Both the position numbers and the translations under genes were made by a program. A stretch of 64,000 nt of DNA from Betaproteobacteria bacterium (GTDB taxonomy: Bacteria; Pseudomonadota; Gammaproteobacteria; Burkholderiales; Usitatibacteraceae): contig JADKJU010000001.1 of the NCBI GenBank assembly GCA_016720855.1, positions 365,501 through 429,500 of the forward strand, read 5' to 3'. Positions 9,192 to 17,248 of the stretch are shown here, one piece after another. The stretch's first letter is position 1; each line of letters begins with the position of its first letter. The notes beneath the pieces are model-generated. The model saw only the letters and a list, made by a program, of their open reading frames with translations, had not been told where the DNA came from and searched no databases.

Positions 9192-9956
9192 CTACTTGGC
9201 GCCCATGCGGATCGCGCCATCGAGGCGGATCACTTCGCCGTTGAGCACCTCGTTCTCGAGGATGTGCTCGACCAGCGCTGCGTATTCGTCCGGACGGCCC
9301 AGTCGCGGGGGGAAGGGGACCTGCGCGCCAAGGGACGCCCGAAGCTCTTCGCTCATGCCCTGCAGCATGGGCGTGTCGAATATGCCGGGGGCGATGGTCA
9401 CCACCCGGATGCCGAAACGGGCGAGTTCGCGCGCGATCGGGAGCGTCATGCCGTTCACGCCTGCCTTCGATGCCGCATAGGCGGCCTGGCCGATCTGGCC
9501 CTCGAACGAGGCGACCGACGAGGTATTCACGATCACGCCGCGCTCGCCCGACTCGAGGGCCGGCTGCGCGCTCATCTTCGCCGCGGCGAGCCGGATCACG
9601 TTGAACGTCCCGACGAGGTTGATCCGGATGGTGCGCTCGAAGGTGGCGAGCGAATGTGGCCCGGTCTTGCCGACCACCCGTTCCCCGGGAGCCACGCCGG
9701 CGCAGTTGATCGCGCCGTGGATGCCCCGGAAAGCCGAAACGCACAGGTCCACGGCCGCCTGGACCTGGGCTTCGTCGGTGACGTCGGTACGGATGAACCG
9801 GCCCCGGCCGCCAAACTGCTTCGCTACCCAGCCGCTGGCGTCGTTCACGTCGGCAACGACGACGTTGGCGCCTTGCGCGAAGAGCCGCTGGGCGGTGGCG
9901 GCGCCGAGACCGGAACCGCCTCCGGCAATGAGGAAGACGCGATTTTCGATTTTCAT
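9192..9956 (-). CDS. SDR-family 3-hydroxyacyl-CoA dehydrogenase (type 2-like)
   Basis: A 254-residue short-chain dehydrogenase. The cofactor loop is LIAGGGSGLGAATA near residue 10 and the NNAG-like element reads INCAG. The catalytic Ser is in NTSSVASF and the Tyr/Lys pair in YAASK. It resembles type-2 3-hydroxyacyl-CoA dehydrogenases (HSD10-like), which oxidise 2-methyl-3-hydroxybutyryl-CoA from isoleucine, fitting the operon; a generic SDR role cannot be excluded. The start is the ATG at 9956; no good ribosome binding site is visible. It is the first minus-strand gene and diverges from the hydrolase gene across 87 bases, so the operon promoter probably lies there. Confidence 0.85.
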   Translation of the reverse strand: MKIENRVFLIAGGGSGLGAATAQRLFAQGANVVVADVNDASGWVAKQFGGRGRFIRTDVTDEAQVQAAVDLCVSAFRGIHGAINCAGVAPGERVVGKTGPHSLATFERTIRINLVGTFNVIRLAAAKMSAQPALESGERGVIVNTSSVASFEGQIGQAAYAASKAGVNGMTLPIARELARFGIRVVTIAPGIFDTPMLQGMSEELRASLGAQVPFPPRLGRPDEYAALVEHILENEVLNGEVIRLDGAIRMGAK

Positions 9957-10023
9957 GGGGGAGTCCGGAGGGAATCGGGGGCGGGGAGGGTGCCTTGAGC
10001 GCCCTCGGCAATTATAGGCGAGC

Positions 10024-10042
10024 GGGCGGATAGAATCCGCCC
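10024..10042 (+). promoter_or_regulatory. hairpin with -10 element abutting the start of the next gene
   Basis: A perfect 8-bp stem (GGGCGGAT, loop AGA, ATCCGCCC) ends one base before the ATG at 10044. The hairpin contains TAGAAT (10031-10036), a five-of-six match to a sigma-70 -10 box. If used, transcription would start at about the ATG and the message would be leaderless. Confidence 0.4.
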
Positions 10043-10043
10043 C

Positions 10044-10988
10044 ATGGACGCTCCTTCCCGCGCCGGCGCGATGGCGATGCTGCCGCCCACAGTCAGGGTC
10101 ATCGTTCGCGGCTGGCTCAACTGCAACCAGATCGTGCTGCGCGCGCCCGGGGCGAACGTTCTCGTCGATTCGGGCTACTGCACGCATGCGCAGGAGACGC
10201 TTCGCCTGGTGGACGCGGCGCTGGAAGGCGAGGGCCTTGCCGGGCTCGTGAACACGCATTGCCACTCCGACCACATGGGAGGCAACGCGGCGATCGCGGC
10301 GAGGTACGACTGCAGCGTCTCGATCCCCGAGGGGGAAGTGAAGCACATCGTCCCGTGGACGCCGCAGAGCGTGTGGATGGCGCAGTTCGACCAGCAGGCG
10401 GTGCCTTTCGAGTTCCACGACACGATCGCCGCCGGCCAGTCATTCGAGGCGGGCGGCCTGCACTGGGACGCGCACGCCGCGCCGGGGCACGACATGGATG
10501 CGCTCATGTTCTTCAACCCCTTGCACCGCATCCTCATCTCGGGCGATGCCCTGTGGGAGAACGGGATGGGGTTCGTATGGCCGGAGGAGGGGGCCAATCC
10601 CCACATCGAGGCGGCGCTGGAGGCCCTGGCCACGGTCGAGCGGCTGGCGCCCGCGGTCGTCATTCCCGGTCACGGAATACCCTTTGCGGACTCGACAGGC
10701 GCCATCGCGGTGGCGCGGTCGCGACTCGAAGCCTTCGCGCGCGATCCCGCCAAGAACGCGCGTCACGTGGTCAAGGTGATGTTCGTGTACGCCCTGCTGG
10801 ACAAGGGCGGGATGCCGGCGTCCGACGTGGCCGCCTATCTCGACCGCATTCCGTGCTACCGGCGGCTGGCCGAGCGATTCCTCGCGCTCGATGCGGTGGC
10901 GATGGCCCGCTGGCTGCTGGGCGACCTGGAGAAGTCCGGCGCTGTGCGGATTTCGGGGGGCCGGGTGTGGCCGACGGCAGCCGCATGA
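10044..10988 (+). CDS. metallo-beta-lactamase-fold hydrolase
   Basis: A 314-residue MBL-fold protein. Metal ligands are in THCHSDHMGG (HxHxDH), APGHDMD, SGDALWENG and IPGHGIPF, so both metal sites look complete. Members of this broad group hydrolyse thioesters, lactones or glutathione esters. The neighbours suggest a CoA-thioester or related ester, but that is a guess. The ATG at 10044 has almost no leader if the overlapping -10 box is used. ATGs at 10071 and 10077 are alternatives and would remove the poorly conserved N-terminus. It diverges from the degradation operon and converges with the small secreted protein gene. Confidence 0.8.
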   Translation: MDAPSRAGAMAMLPPTVRVIVRGWLNCNQIVLRAPGANVLVDSGYCTHAQETLRLVDAALEGEGLAGLVNTHCHSDHMGGNAAIAARYDCSVSIPEGEVKHIVPWTPQSVWMAQFDQQAVPFEFHDTIAAGQSFEAGGLHWDAHAAPGHDMDALMFFNPLHRILISGDALWENGMGFVWPEEGANPHIEAALEALATVERLAPAVVIPGHGIPFADSTGAIAVARSRLEAFARDPAKNARHVVKVMFVYALLDKGGMPASDVAAYLDRIPCYRRLAERFLALDAVAMARWLLGDLEKSGAVRISGGRVWPTAAA

Positions 10989-11021
10989 GCAGTCACCGGC
11001 ATCCAGCGCCGCAATGAAACA

Positions 11022-11044
11022 GGGGCCGGCTTACCGCCAGCCCC
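11022..11044. terminator. bidirectional terminator-like hairpin
   Basis: GGGGCCGGC and GCCAGCCCC pair over nine positions with one mismatch around a TTACC loop. It lies between the convergent hydrolase and small secreted protein genes. There is no clear T run on either side. Confidence 0.5.
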
Positions 11045-11069
11045 CGTGAAGACTCGCGCGAGCCGGGAT

Positions 11070-11429
11070 CTAGTCGATCCGGACCGGCGTGGCCGAGGCG
11101 ACAGTCACCCGGCGCAGGAGGTGCTTGGCGATCTGGCGATCGGCACTGGCCGCCTGGGCCAGCAGCTGGCGCGCCCGGGCCGGGTCGCGCTGGATCGTGT
11201 CGCCATAAAAGGATCCGCCCAGGGTGAGCATGTGGCCGGCCAGTTCGGCGGCACGTGCATCGCCCGTCGCGGCCAGCTTTTCGTAGATCGAGAGTGCATT
11301 GGCGAAGTGCTGGACCTCGTATTCCGCGTTGGCCTGTTCCCATGCTTCCGGAGAGGCGGACGTGGCGGTCGAAAAGGCGGCAAGGGCCAGCGCTGCGGCG
11401 GCGGACTGGATGAGTCTGGTCATGGTCAT
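11070..11429 (-). CDS. small secreted Sel1/TPR-like repeat protein
   Basis: A 119-residue protein with a Sec-type signal peptide (basic start, a hydrophobic run and a cleavage site near ATSASPEAW at about residue 26). The mature part is alpha-helical. It includes FANALSIYEKLAATGDARAAELAGHM followed by a segment like GGSFYGDTIQRDPARARQLL, which resembles one or two Sel1-type repeats. These normally mediate protein contacts. The role is unknown. A purine-rich site precedes the ATG at 11429. It sits beside the IS element, which inserted about 165 bases upstream of its start. Confidence 0.65.
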   Translation of the reverse strand: MTMTRLIQSAAAALALAAFSTATSASPEAWEQANAEYEVQHFANALSIYEKLAATGDARAAELAGHMLTLGGSFYGDTIQRDPARARQLLAQAASADRQIAKHLLRRVTVASATPVRID

Positions 11430-11588
11430 CGGTTTCTCCCTGATCGTGGCGCCGGTTCCCCCCGGACGTGACGCCAGTGTCGGGGCAAGGCGCGTGTGCC
11501 GATGTGAGGCGCCTCACACCGGCGATTTCAGCTGTAATGGCGCGGGCGCCGGCATTCACGGGTGGGCCCGGAAGATGCGAGAGGCCGT

Positions 11589-11594
11589 GCTAGG
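11589..11594. repeat. IS target-site duplication, left copy
   Basis: GCTAGG directly abuts the left inverted repeat and is repeated at 12584-12589. Confidence 0.9.
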
Positions 11595-12583
11595 TGTGGT
11601 TTCTACGACCGTTGTTCACGAACTTGCGGCCGTCGGCTGATGGGTGGGAGGTAATTGAGGCTAGCATGTGGTCGCTCCTGATTGTAGAAGGCAAGCCATC
11701 GGGCGAGGTGCTGCGTGCGGATAGCGCTGGTGAGGTATGCGCGTCCGTAGGCCCATTCCTGAGCATGGTCTGGATGAAGCGCCTGCCTTGCCGTTGGTTT
11801 GCGGGGTGTAGGGCTTGGTACGCAGATGTCGGCTCCACGTGTGGCAGGCATCACGGAATCGATGGGATCGGTAGCCTGTGCCGTTATCGGTGAGCAATCT
11901 CTTGATCGTGATTCCCGCTTGGCATACCAGCCGTGGCGCGATGCAGGAAGGCTGCGCGTGTCCCCCTTTCGTCGGGCAGGACTTCGGCGTATGCAATCCG
12001 GGAATGGCCACCGAGGGCAACGGGGCGAACTCCACCCCGCGCCGTAGCTCTTGGTGCGGTTGCCGGTGGGGCGGGGAGCGGGGGGGGGGGGGGCGAGGTT
12101 CTTGATGTCCAGGTGAAGCAGATCGCCAGGCGGGCGTCGTTCGACAGGGCGGCCGTACGGCTCGAGGGGCTGGGGCCCAGACCTCGGCGTGCCAGTCCGC
12201 GCTGACGGTCGAGCGCAAGCCCCAGTTGCTCTCCGATGGCTCGTGCGGGCTGACGGAAGTGCCGGAAGTACTCAACAAGTTGCCCAGTCGTCCGGCAGCG
12301 CGTGTGGCTGCCGATGCGCTCTCGACGAGCGGTCGCGAGCTGGCCAACCCATCGTCTCGGAAGCGCCTGAGCCACTTGTACGCCGTACGCGGGCTGATAC
12401 CGGCGGCGTGCGCCTCGCAAACACTCCAGCCCGCCTCCAGAATGCGGCGGACAAGCAATCTCGACTGGCAGGGTGGTGGGCATCTCATGGATGTTCATCC
12501 GGGCTTCTCCCTTGATGTTGGTCGGCTCGCACCAACCAGCTTCTCGGGTTTAGCTCGGATGAACAACCTTCATAGAAATCACA
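11595..12583. mobile_element. IS481-family insertion sequence, decayed
   Basis: A 989-bp element with terminal inverted repeats of 24 bases, 20 of which match. The left end begins TGTGGTTTCTACGACC and the right end, read inward, begins TGTGATTTCTATGAAG; both repeats finish in GTTGTTCA. It is flanked by a perfect 6-bp duplication, GCTAGG, at 11589-11594 and 12584-12589. This matches the NCTAGN target preference known for IS481. The single transposase gene inside is broken by several frameshifts, so the copy cannot move by itself although its ends could still be used in trans. Confidence 0.9.
11603..12498 (-). pseudogene. IS481-family transposase, multiply frameshifted
   Basis: The remains of a DDE integrase-core transposase. 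Pieces read in order on the minus strand but in different frames. They are the start MNIHE; the helix-turn-helix part WSVCEAHAAGISPRTAYKW; the first catalytic region (PGDLLHLDIKNL); the middle with the second Asp in LLTDNGTGYRSHRF; RTKPYTPQTNGKA; and the end with EWAYGRAY and NQERPHASLNYLPPISR. At least three frame changes are needed to join them. One lies next to a run of 14 G at 12080-12093, a likely slippage site. The order and spacing of motifs are those of IS481-type transposases. Confidence 0.85.
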
Positions 12584-12589
12584 GCTAGG
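12584..12589. repeat. IS target-site duplication, right copy
   Basis: GCTAGG follows the right inverted repeat. Its CTA (12585-12587) is, on the minus strand, the TAG stop codon of the Crp/Fnr gene. Confidence 0.9.
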
Positions 12590-13259
12590 TCGGAAAGCTG
12601 CGAAGACCCTCGAGGTCCACGATTCTCAGGCCGCCGTATTCCACTTTCAGGAGGCCCGCGCCTTCCAGGACCTGCAGCGCCTGGTTCACCCGCTGTCGCG
12701 AGACGCCCGAGAGGTAGCCGATCTCTTCCTGCGAAATCTGCACGTCGGGCCTCATGGCGGGGTAGAGCACCGGGTTGAACAGGGCGGCGATCGAGCGGGC
12801 CACGCGCGCATCGGGCTCGAGGAGCCGCTGGTTCTCCACCATGGCGATGAACTGGGCCAGCCGCTCGTTCAACTGCATCAGCAGGAAACGGTTGAACGCG
12901 ATATCCGTGTCGAGGAGCCACTCGAAAGTGGGCCTGGGCATCATCGCGAGGCGGGTGGCGCGCAAGGCGACGATGTCATACCTGCGCGTCTGGTCCTTGA
13001 GCAGCGACCCTTCGCCAAACCAGCCGCCGCCGGCAACACCGAGGAACGTGGTCGTCTTGCCTTCCGGGGAGGCGCTGGTCATCTTGACCAGTCCGTTGAC
13101 GATGCCGATCCAGTTCTCGACGGGGTCGCCTTTCCGGCAGACGAACGAACCGGCCGGCACGTCCTTCACCCCGGTTTCCGCCTCGACGCGGGCGCGCTGG
13201 TCCGCGGACAGGGACTTCGTCCACAGGGAGGCATCGAGAAGGTCGGTCAGGGTTTTCAC
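12585..13259 (-). CDS. Crp/Fnr-family transcriptional regulator
   Basis: A 224-residue regulator with an N-terminal cyclic-nucleotide-binding-like barrel (AGSFVCRKGDPVENW, GWFGEGSLL) and a C-terminal winged helix (ISQEEIGYLSGVSRQRVNQAL, the recognition helix). There are no Fnr-type iron-sulfur cysteines, so it is unlikely to be an oxygen sensor of that class. The effector is not known. GTG at 13259 is chosen because it gives a family-like N-terminus; the open frame goes on upstream without similarity. It diverges from the acyl-CoA synthetase and transporter operon and is a candidate regulator of it. An IS481-type element has inserted exactly at the stop codon, which the target duplication preserved. 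Confidence 0.85.
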   Translation of the reverse strand: MKTLTDLLDASLWTKSLSADQRARVEAETGVKDVPAGSFVCRKGDPVENWIGIVNGLVKMTSASPEGKTTTFLGVAGGGWFGEGSLLKDQTRRYDIVALRATRLAMMPRPTFEWLLDTDIAFNRFLLMQLNERLAQFIAMVENQRLLEPDARVARSIAALFNPVLYPAMRPDVQISQEEIGYLSGVSRQRVNQALQVLEGAGLLKVEYGGLRIVDLEGLRSFPT

Positions 13260-13276
13260 GGGGTGCGCAGGCGAGA

Positions 13277-13294
13277 TTGTCAACGAAAAGACAA
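13277..13294. promoter_or_regulatory. candidate regulator palindrome in divergent region
   Basis: TTGTC and GACAA, 8 bases apart, form an 18-bp dyad in the gap between the Crp/Fnr gene and the acyl-CoA synthetase operon. On the minus strand it includes TTGACA, which could be a -35 box. Dyads of this size suit Crp/Fnr dimers, so autoregulation is possible. The inference is not tested. Confidence 0.35.
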
Positions 13295-13442
13295 CTGACC
13301 GCGAGGCCCTGCCGCTACACTGGCCCCGCAGGCGACCCTTCCCTGATGGGTCGTGCGTTTCGCGCGAGCTCAGGAAGCGGACTCCCGAGGTGGGCGGGGG
13401 GCACGCGACAAAAGATCCCACTTCCGGAGGAGGGTTCTGCCG

Positions 13443-15404
13443 ATGGCCACCGCCCTAGCGGTCGCCGATACGTTTCCCAAGCTGCTGCTCGCCCATGCCC
13501 GCGACCGGGGGAATCACCCCGCCATCCGCGAGAAGGACCTGGGCATCTGGCAGAGCTGGACCTGGCGCCAGGTCGGCGACGAGGTGCGCCTGCTCGCGGC
13601 CGGGCTCGCCGGGCGCGGTTTCACGCGCGGCAGTCACCTCGCCGTCATCGGCGACAATCGTCCGCGCCTGTACTGGGCCATGCTGGCCACGCAGTCCCTG
13701 GGCGGGATCCCCGTCCCGTTCTACCAGGACGCCCCGGCGCAGGAGATGATTTTCGTCTTCCAGAACGCCGGGATCGAGTTCGCCATCGTCGAGGACCAGG
13801 AGCAGGCCGACAAGCTCTTCGAGATCCTGCCGCAGTGCCCCGATCTCAAGCACATCTTCTACGACGATCCGCGCGGGTTTCGCCATTACCAGCGCGACGA
13901 GCTCGCTTCCTACGATTCGCTGCGCGAAGCGGGCGAAGCCTGGGCCAGGGAACACCCGGATTACTTCGACGCGGAAGTGGCCAGGGGGTGCGGTTCGGAC
14001 ACCGCGATCATGCTCTACACCTCGGGCACCACCGGCAATCCCAAGGGCGTGGTGCTTTCCCACGACAACCTGGTGCTCGCGAGCCACGCCTACGCGGAGC
14101 TCGACAGCCTGCGCGACGACGAGGAAGTCCTCGCGTACCTGCCCATGGCGTGGATCGGACAGAACCTGTTCTCCTACGCGCAGTGGCTGGTGGTGGGGTT
14201 CCGGATCAACTGCCCGGAATCGTCCGAGACGGTCATCGCCGACATGCGCGAAATCGGCCCCACCTATTACTTCGCCCCCCCGCGCGTGCTCGAGGCACTG
14301 CTTACCCAGGTGACGATCCGCATGGAGGACGCGGGGCGGATCAAGCGCTGGCTGTACCGCTACTTCATGGACCTCGCGCGCCGGGTCGGGGCGCGCCTGC
14401 TGGACGGGCGGCCGGTGCCGGCAGTCGACCGGCTGCTCTACGCGCTCGGGGGCCTCGTGATCTACGGCCCGCTGCGCAATACGCTCGGCATGTCGCGCAT
14501 CCGCGTGGCCTACACGGCAGGCGAGGCGATCGGCCCGGACCTGTTCGTCTTCTACCGCTCGCTCGGCATCAACCTGAAGCAGCTCTACGGCCAGACGGAG
14601 ACCTGCGCCACGGTCTGCGCGCAACCCAACGGGCAGGTCAAGCCGGACACGGTCGGCGTTCCGATGAAGGGGGTGGAGGTTCGCGTGCTCGGCTCGGGCG
14701 AGATCGTCCTGCGCTGCCCGGGGCTTTTCGTCGAGTACCACAAGAACGAGGAGGCGACGCGCGAAGCCAAGGACGCCGAGGGGTGGTATCACACCGGTGA
14801 CGCGGGCTACTTCGACGCGGAAGGGCACCTGAAGATCATCGACCGCGCCAAGGACGTGGGCAAGCTGCAGGACGGCACGCTCTTCGCGCCCAAGTACCTC
14901 GAGAACAAGCTCAAGTTCTTCGCCGCGATCAAGGAAGCGGTCGCCTTCGGCGACGCCCGCCCCGAGGCGACCGCCATCATCAACATCGACATGCAGGCGG
15001 TGGGCGACTGGGCGGAGCGGCGCGGCATCGCCTACTCCGGCTACCAGGACCTGGCGGCCAAGCCCCAGGTCTACGAGCTCATCCGCGAGTGCGTGGAGAA
15101 GGTCAACGCCGACCTCGCCGCGGACGAAAAGCTCTGCGGCAGCCAGATCCGTCGCTTCGTCGTCCTGCACAAGGAGCTCGATGCGGACGACGGGGAGCTC
15201 ACGAGGACGCGCAAGGTGCGCAGGCGCTACATCGCCGAAAAATACGAGACCGTCGTGCACGCCCTGTACGGGGCGACGGAAGATCACTGCTGGGTCGAGG
15301 CGCAGGTGCGCTTCGAGGACGGGCGCACGGGCACCGTGCGCGCCCAGCTCGCGGTGCGAAGCGCGAAGACCTTCCCGCCGCAGGCCGCAAGGAAGGCAGC
15401 ATGA
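13443..15404 (+). CDS. AMP-dependent long-chain-type acyl-CoA synthetase
   Basis: A 653-residue adenylate-forming ligase that activates a carboxylic acid to its CoA thioester with ATP. The P-loop-like motif is IMLYTSGTTGNPKGVVLS, the Tyr-containing A5 motif LKQLYGQTETCA, and the hinge region GWYHTGDAGYFDAEGHLKIIDR. The length and C-terminus resemble FadD15/long-chain ligases. ATG 13443 has a strong AGGAGGG site; the longer open frame upstream is not conserved. It opens an operon with a Liv-type transporter and a second ligase, so its substrate is probably what the transporter imports. Fatty, branched or aromatic acids are all possible. Confidence 0.88.
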   Translation: MATALAVADTFPKLLLAHARDRGNHPAIREKDLGIWQSWTWRQVGDEVRLLAAGLAGRGFTRGSHLAVIGDNRPRLYWAMLATQSLGGIPVPFYQDAPAQEMIFVFQNAGIEFAIVEDQEQADKLFEILPQCPDLKHIFYDDPRGFRHYQRDELASYDSLREAGEAWAREHPDYFDAEVARGCGSDTAIMLYTSGTTGNPKGVVLSHDNLVLASHAYAELDSLRDDEEVLAYLPMAWIGQNLFSYAQWLVVGFRINCPESSETVIADMREIGPTYYFAPPRVLEALLTQVTIRMEDAGRIKRWLYRYFMDLARRVGARLLDGRPVPAVDRLLYALGGLVIYGPLRNTLGMSRIRVAYTAGEAIGPDLFVFYRSLGINLKQLYGQTETCATVCAQPNGQVKPDTVGVPMKGVEVRVLGSGEIVLRCPGLFVEYHKNEEATREAKDAEGWYHTGDAGYFDAEGHLKIIDRAKDVGKLQDGTLFAPKYLENKLKFFAAIKEAVAFGDARPEATAIINIDMQAVGDWAERRGIAYSGYQDLAAKPQVYELIRECVEKVNADLAADEKLCGSQIRRFVVLHKELDADDGELTRTRKVRRRYIAEKYETVVHALYGATEDHCWVEAQVRFEDGRTGTVRAQLAVRSAKTFPPQAARKAA

Positions 15405-15414
15405 GGCAACGGGC

Positions 15415-16206
15415 ATGAATGCGGCCGCGCGCGAATTCGGCGACGTGATCCTCCGGCTGGACAACATCTCGCTTGCCTTCGGCGGCGTGAAGGCGCTCAC
15501 CGACATCAGCTTCGACGTGAGGGAACACGAGATCCGCGCCATCATCGGCCCCAACGGGGCGGGCAAGAGCTCGATGCTCAACGTGATCAGCGGCGTCTAT
15601 CACCCGCAGCAGGGGATCGTCACCTACCGGGGCGAGACGCGCGCTGCCATGGAACCGCACCACGCCGCGCGGATGGGCATCGCGCGCACCTTCCAGAGCC
15701 TGGCCCTCTTCAAGGGCATGTCGGTCCTGGACAACCTGCTCGCCGGCCGCAACCTGATGATCCGCTCCAACATCCTCCTGCAGGCGCTGCGCGTGGGGCC
15801 GGCCCTGCGCGAGGAGATCCACCACCGCAAGCGCGTCGAGGAGATCATCGACTTCCTCGAGATCCAGCACGTGCGCAAGACCCCGGTGGGGCGCCTGCCT
15901 TACGGCCTGCAGAAGCGCGTCGACCTGGGCCGCGCGCTCGCGGCGGAGCCGAAGGTGCTGCTCCTCGACGAGCCGATGGCCGGGATGAACGTGGAGGAAA
16001 AGCAGGACATGTGCCGCTTCATCCTCGACGTGAACGACGAGTTCGGCACCACCATCGTGCTGATCGAGCACGACATGGGCGTCGTGATGGACCTCTCGGA
16101 CCGCGTCGTGGTGCTCGACTACGGCAGGATGATCGGCGACGGCACGCCCGACGAGGTGCGCGCCAACCAGTCGGTGATCGACGCGTACCTGGGCGTGAAA
16201 CACTAG
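15415..16206 (+). CDS. livG: branched-chain amino acid-type ABC transporter ATPase LivG
   Basis: A 263-residue ABC ATPase. The Walker A motif is GPNGAGKSS, the Q-loop segment RTFQSLALF, the signature is degenerate (LPYGLQKRVDLGRAL), Walker B is VLLLDEPMAG and the switch His is in IEHDMGVVM. The long insertion between Q-loop and signature is typical of LivG. It starts 11 bases after the synthetase stop. With livH, livM, livK and livF it makes a complete five-part importer of the HAAT family. Because two acyl-CoA ligases flank the set, the cargo may be an organic acid rather than an amino acid. Confidence 0.9.
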   Translation: MNAAAREFGDVILRLDNISLAFGGVKALTDISFDVREHEIRAIIGPNGAGKSSMLNVISGVYHPQQGIVTYRGETRAAMEPHHAARMGIARTFQSLALFKGMSVLDNLLAGRNLMIRSNILLQALRVGPALREEIHHRKRVEEIIDFLEIQHVRKTPVGRLPYGLQKRVDLGRALAAEPKVLLLDEPMAGMNVEEKQDMCRFILDVNDEFGTTIVLIEHDMGVVMDLSDRVVVLDYGRMIGDGTPDEVRANQSVIDAYLGVKH

Positions 16207-16213
16207 GACCGCC

Positions 16214-17203
16214 ATGAACCTCTTCCAGAAGAGATGGATGACCCACGTGCTGTTCGTGCTGCTCGCGATGGGGACGGTGGCGCCGCTCTTCGACGCCGAC
16301 ACGCGCCTGCCGCAGTGGATCGAGGTGGTGCTGGGCGGGCTCATGTCAGGGGTGCTCTATTCGCTCGTGGCGCTAGGCCTCGTGCTGATCTTCAAGGCTT
16401 CCGGCGTGTTCAACTTCGCGCAGGGAGCCATGGTGCTGTTCGCGGCCCTTTCGCTCGTCCGGCTCATGGAGGTGATGCCGTTGCCGCTCGCGCTTGCCGC
16501 CTCGGTGGCGATCATGGTCGCGCTCGCCTGGTTCATCGAGCGGCTGGTGCTTCGCCCGCTCGTCAACCAGGAAGGAATCGTGCTCTTCATGGCGACGCTG
16601 GGCATCGCCTATTTCCTCGACGGGCTCGGGCAGTTCGTCTGGGGGAGCGAGGTCTACACCCTCGACGTGGGCATGCCCAAGGAGCCGAAGCTCCTGCTGG
16701 AGAGCGTCTTCGAGGGCGGAATACTCGTCGGCATGGAGGACGTGATCGCGGCGGCGATCTCCGCGACGCTGGTTGGCTTGCTGGCGCTCTTCTTCCAGAA
16801 GACGGGAACGGGCAGGGCGCTTCGCGCCGTGGCCGACGACCACCAGGCGGCGCAATCCATCGGCATCCCGCTCAACCGCATCTGGGTGATCGTCTGGAGC
16901 GTGGCGGGAATCGTGGCGCTCGTGGCCGGGGTCATCTGGGGTTCGAAGCTGGGCGTGCAGTTCTCGCTTCAACTCGTGGCGCTCAAGGCGCTTCCCGTCG
17001 TGATCCTGGGCGGGTTCACGTCGATCCCGGGTGCAATCATCGGCGGGCTCATCATCGGGCTGGGGGAAAAGATCTCCGAGGTCTATCTCGGACCCTACCT
17101 GGGGGGCGGCATCGAGAACTGGTTCGCCTACGTGCTCGCGCTCGTGTTCCTGCTGTTCCGGCCCGAAGGGTTGTTTGGTGAAAAGCACATCGACCGTGTT
17201 TAG
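16214..17203 (+). CDS. livH: ABC transporter permease LivH
   Basis: A 329-residue inner-membrane permease of the LivH type, with about eight predicted membrane segments. Conserved features are LVALGLVLIFKASGVFNFAQGAM early on and, near the end, ALPVVILGGFTSIPGAIIGG, the loop that contacts the ATPases. It has a longer N-terminus than typical LivH, starting MNLFQKRWM and one extra hydrophobic stretch. It lies 7 bases after livG. The stop is followed by a short copy of the CCTCACCCC repeat. Confidence 0.9.
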   Translation: MNLFQKRWMTHVLFVLLAMGTVAPLFDADTRLPQWIEVVLGGLMSGVLYSLVALGLVLIFKASGVFNFAQGAMVLFAALSLVRLMEVMPLPLALAASVAIMVALAWFIERLVLRPLVNQEGIVLFMATLGIAYFLDGLGQFVWGSEVYTLDVGMPKEPKLLLESVFEGGILVGMEDVIAAAISATLVGLLALFFQKTGTGRALRAVADDHQAAQSIGIPLNRIWVIVWSVAGIVALVAGVIWGSKLGVQFSLQLVALKALPVVILGGFTSIPGAIIGGLIIGLGEKISEVYLGPYLGGGIENWFAYVLALVFLLFRPEGLFGEKHIDRV

Positions 17204-17208
17204 CGCCC

Positions 17209-17228
17209 CCTCACCCCAACCCTCTCCC
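17209..17228. repeat. partial CCTCACCCC-family repeat
   Basis: The 20 bases match 17 of 20 of the left arm and loop edge of the hairpin at 2062-2103. The right arm is missing or decayed. It lies in the 45-base livH-livM gap. Confidence 0.55.
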
Positions 17229-17248
17229 GGGGGACAGGGGGATATCCC

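Noticed and set aside
12585..13421. The longer N-terminus of the Crp/Fnr protein.
   Set aside because: The first 54 residues are not family-like; GTG at 13259 fits better.
13455..15581. A 708-codon minus-strand frame opposite the acyl-CoA synthetase.
   Set aside because: Antisense shadow; no domain, and the plus-strand ligase motifs are complete.
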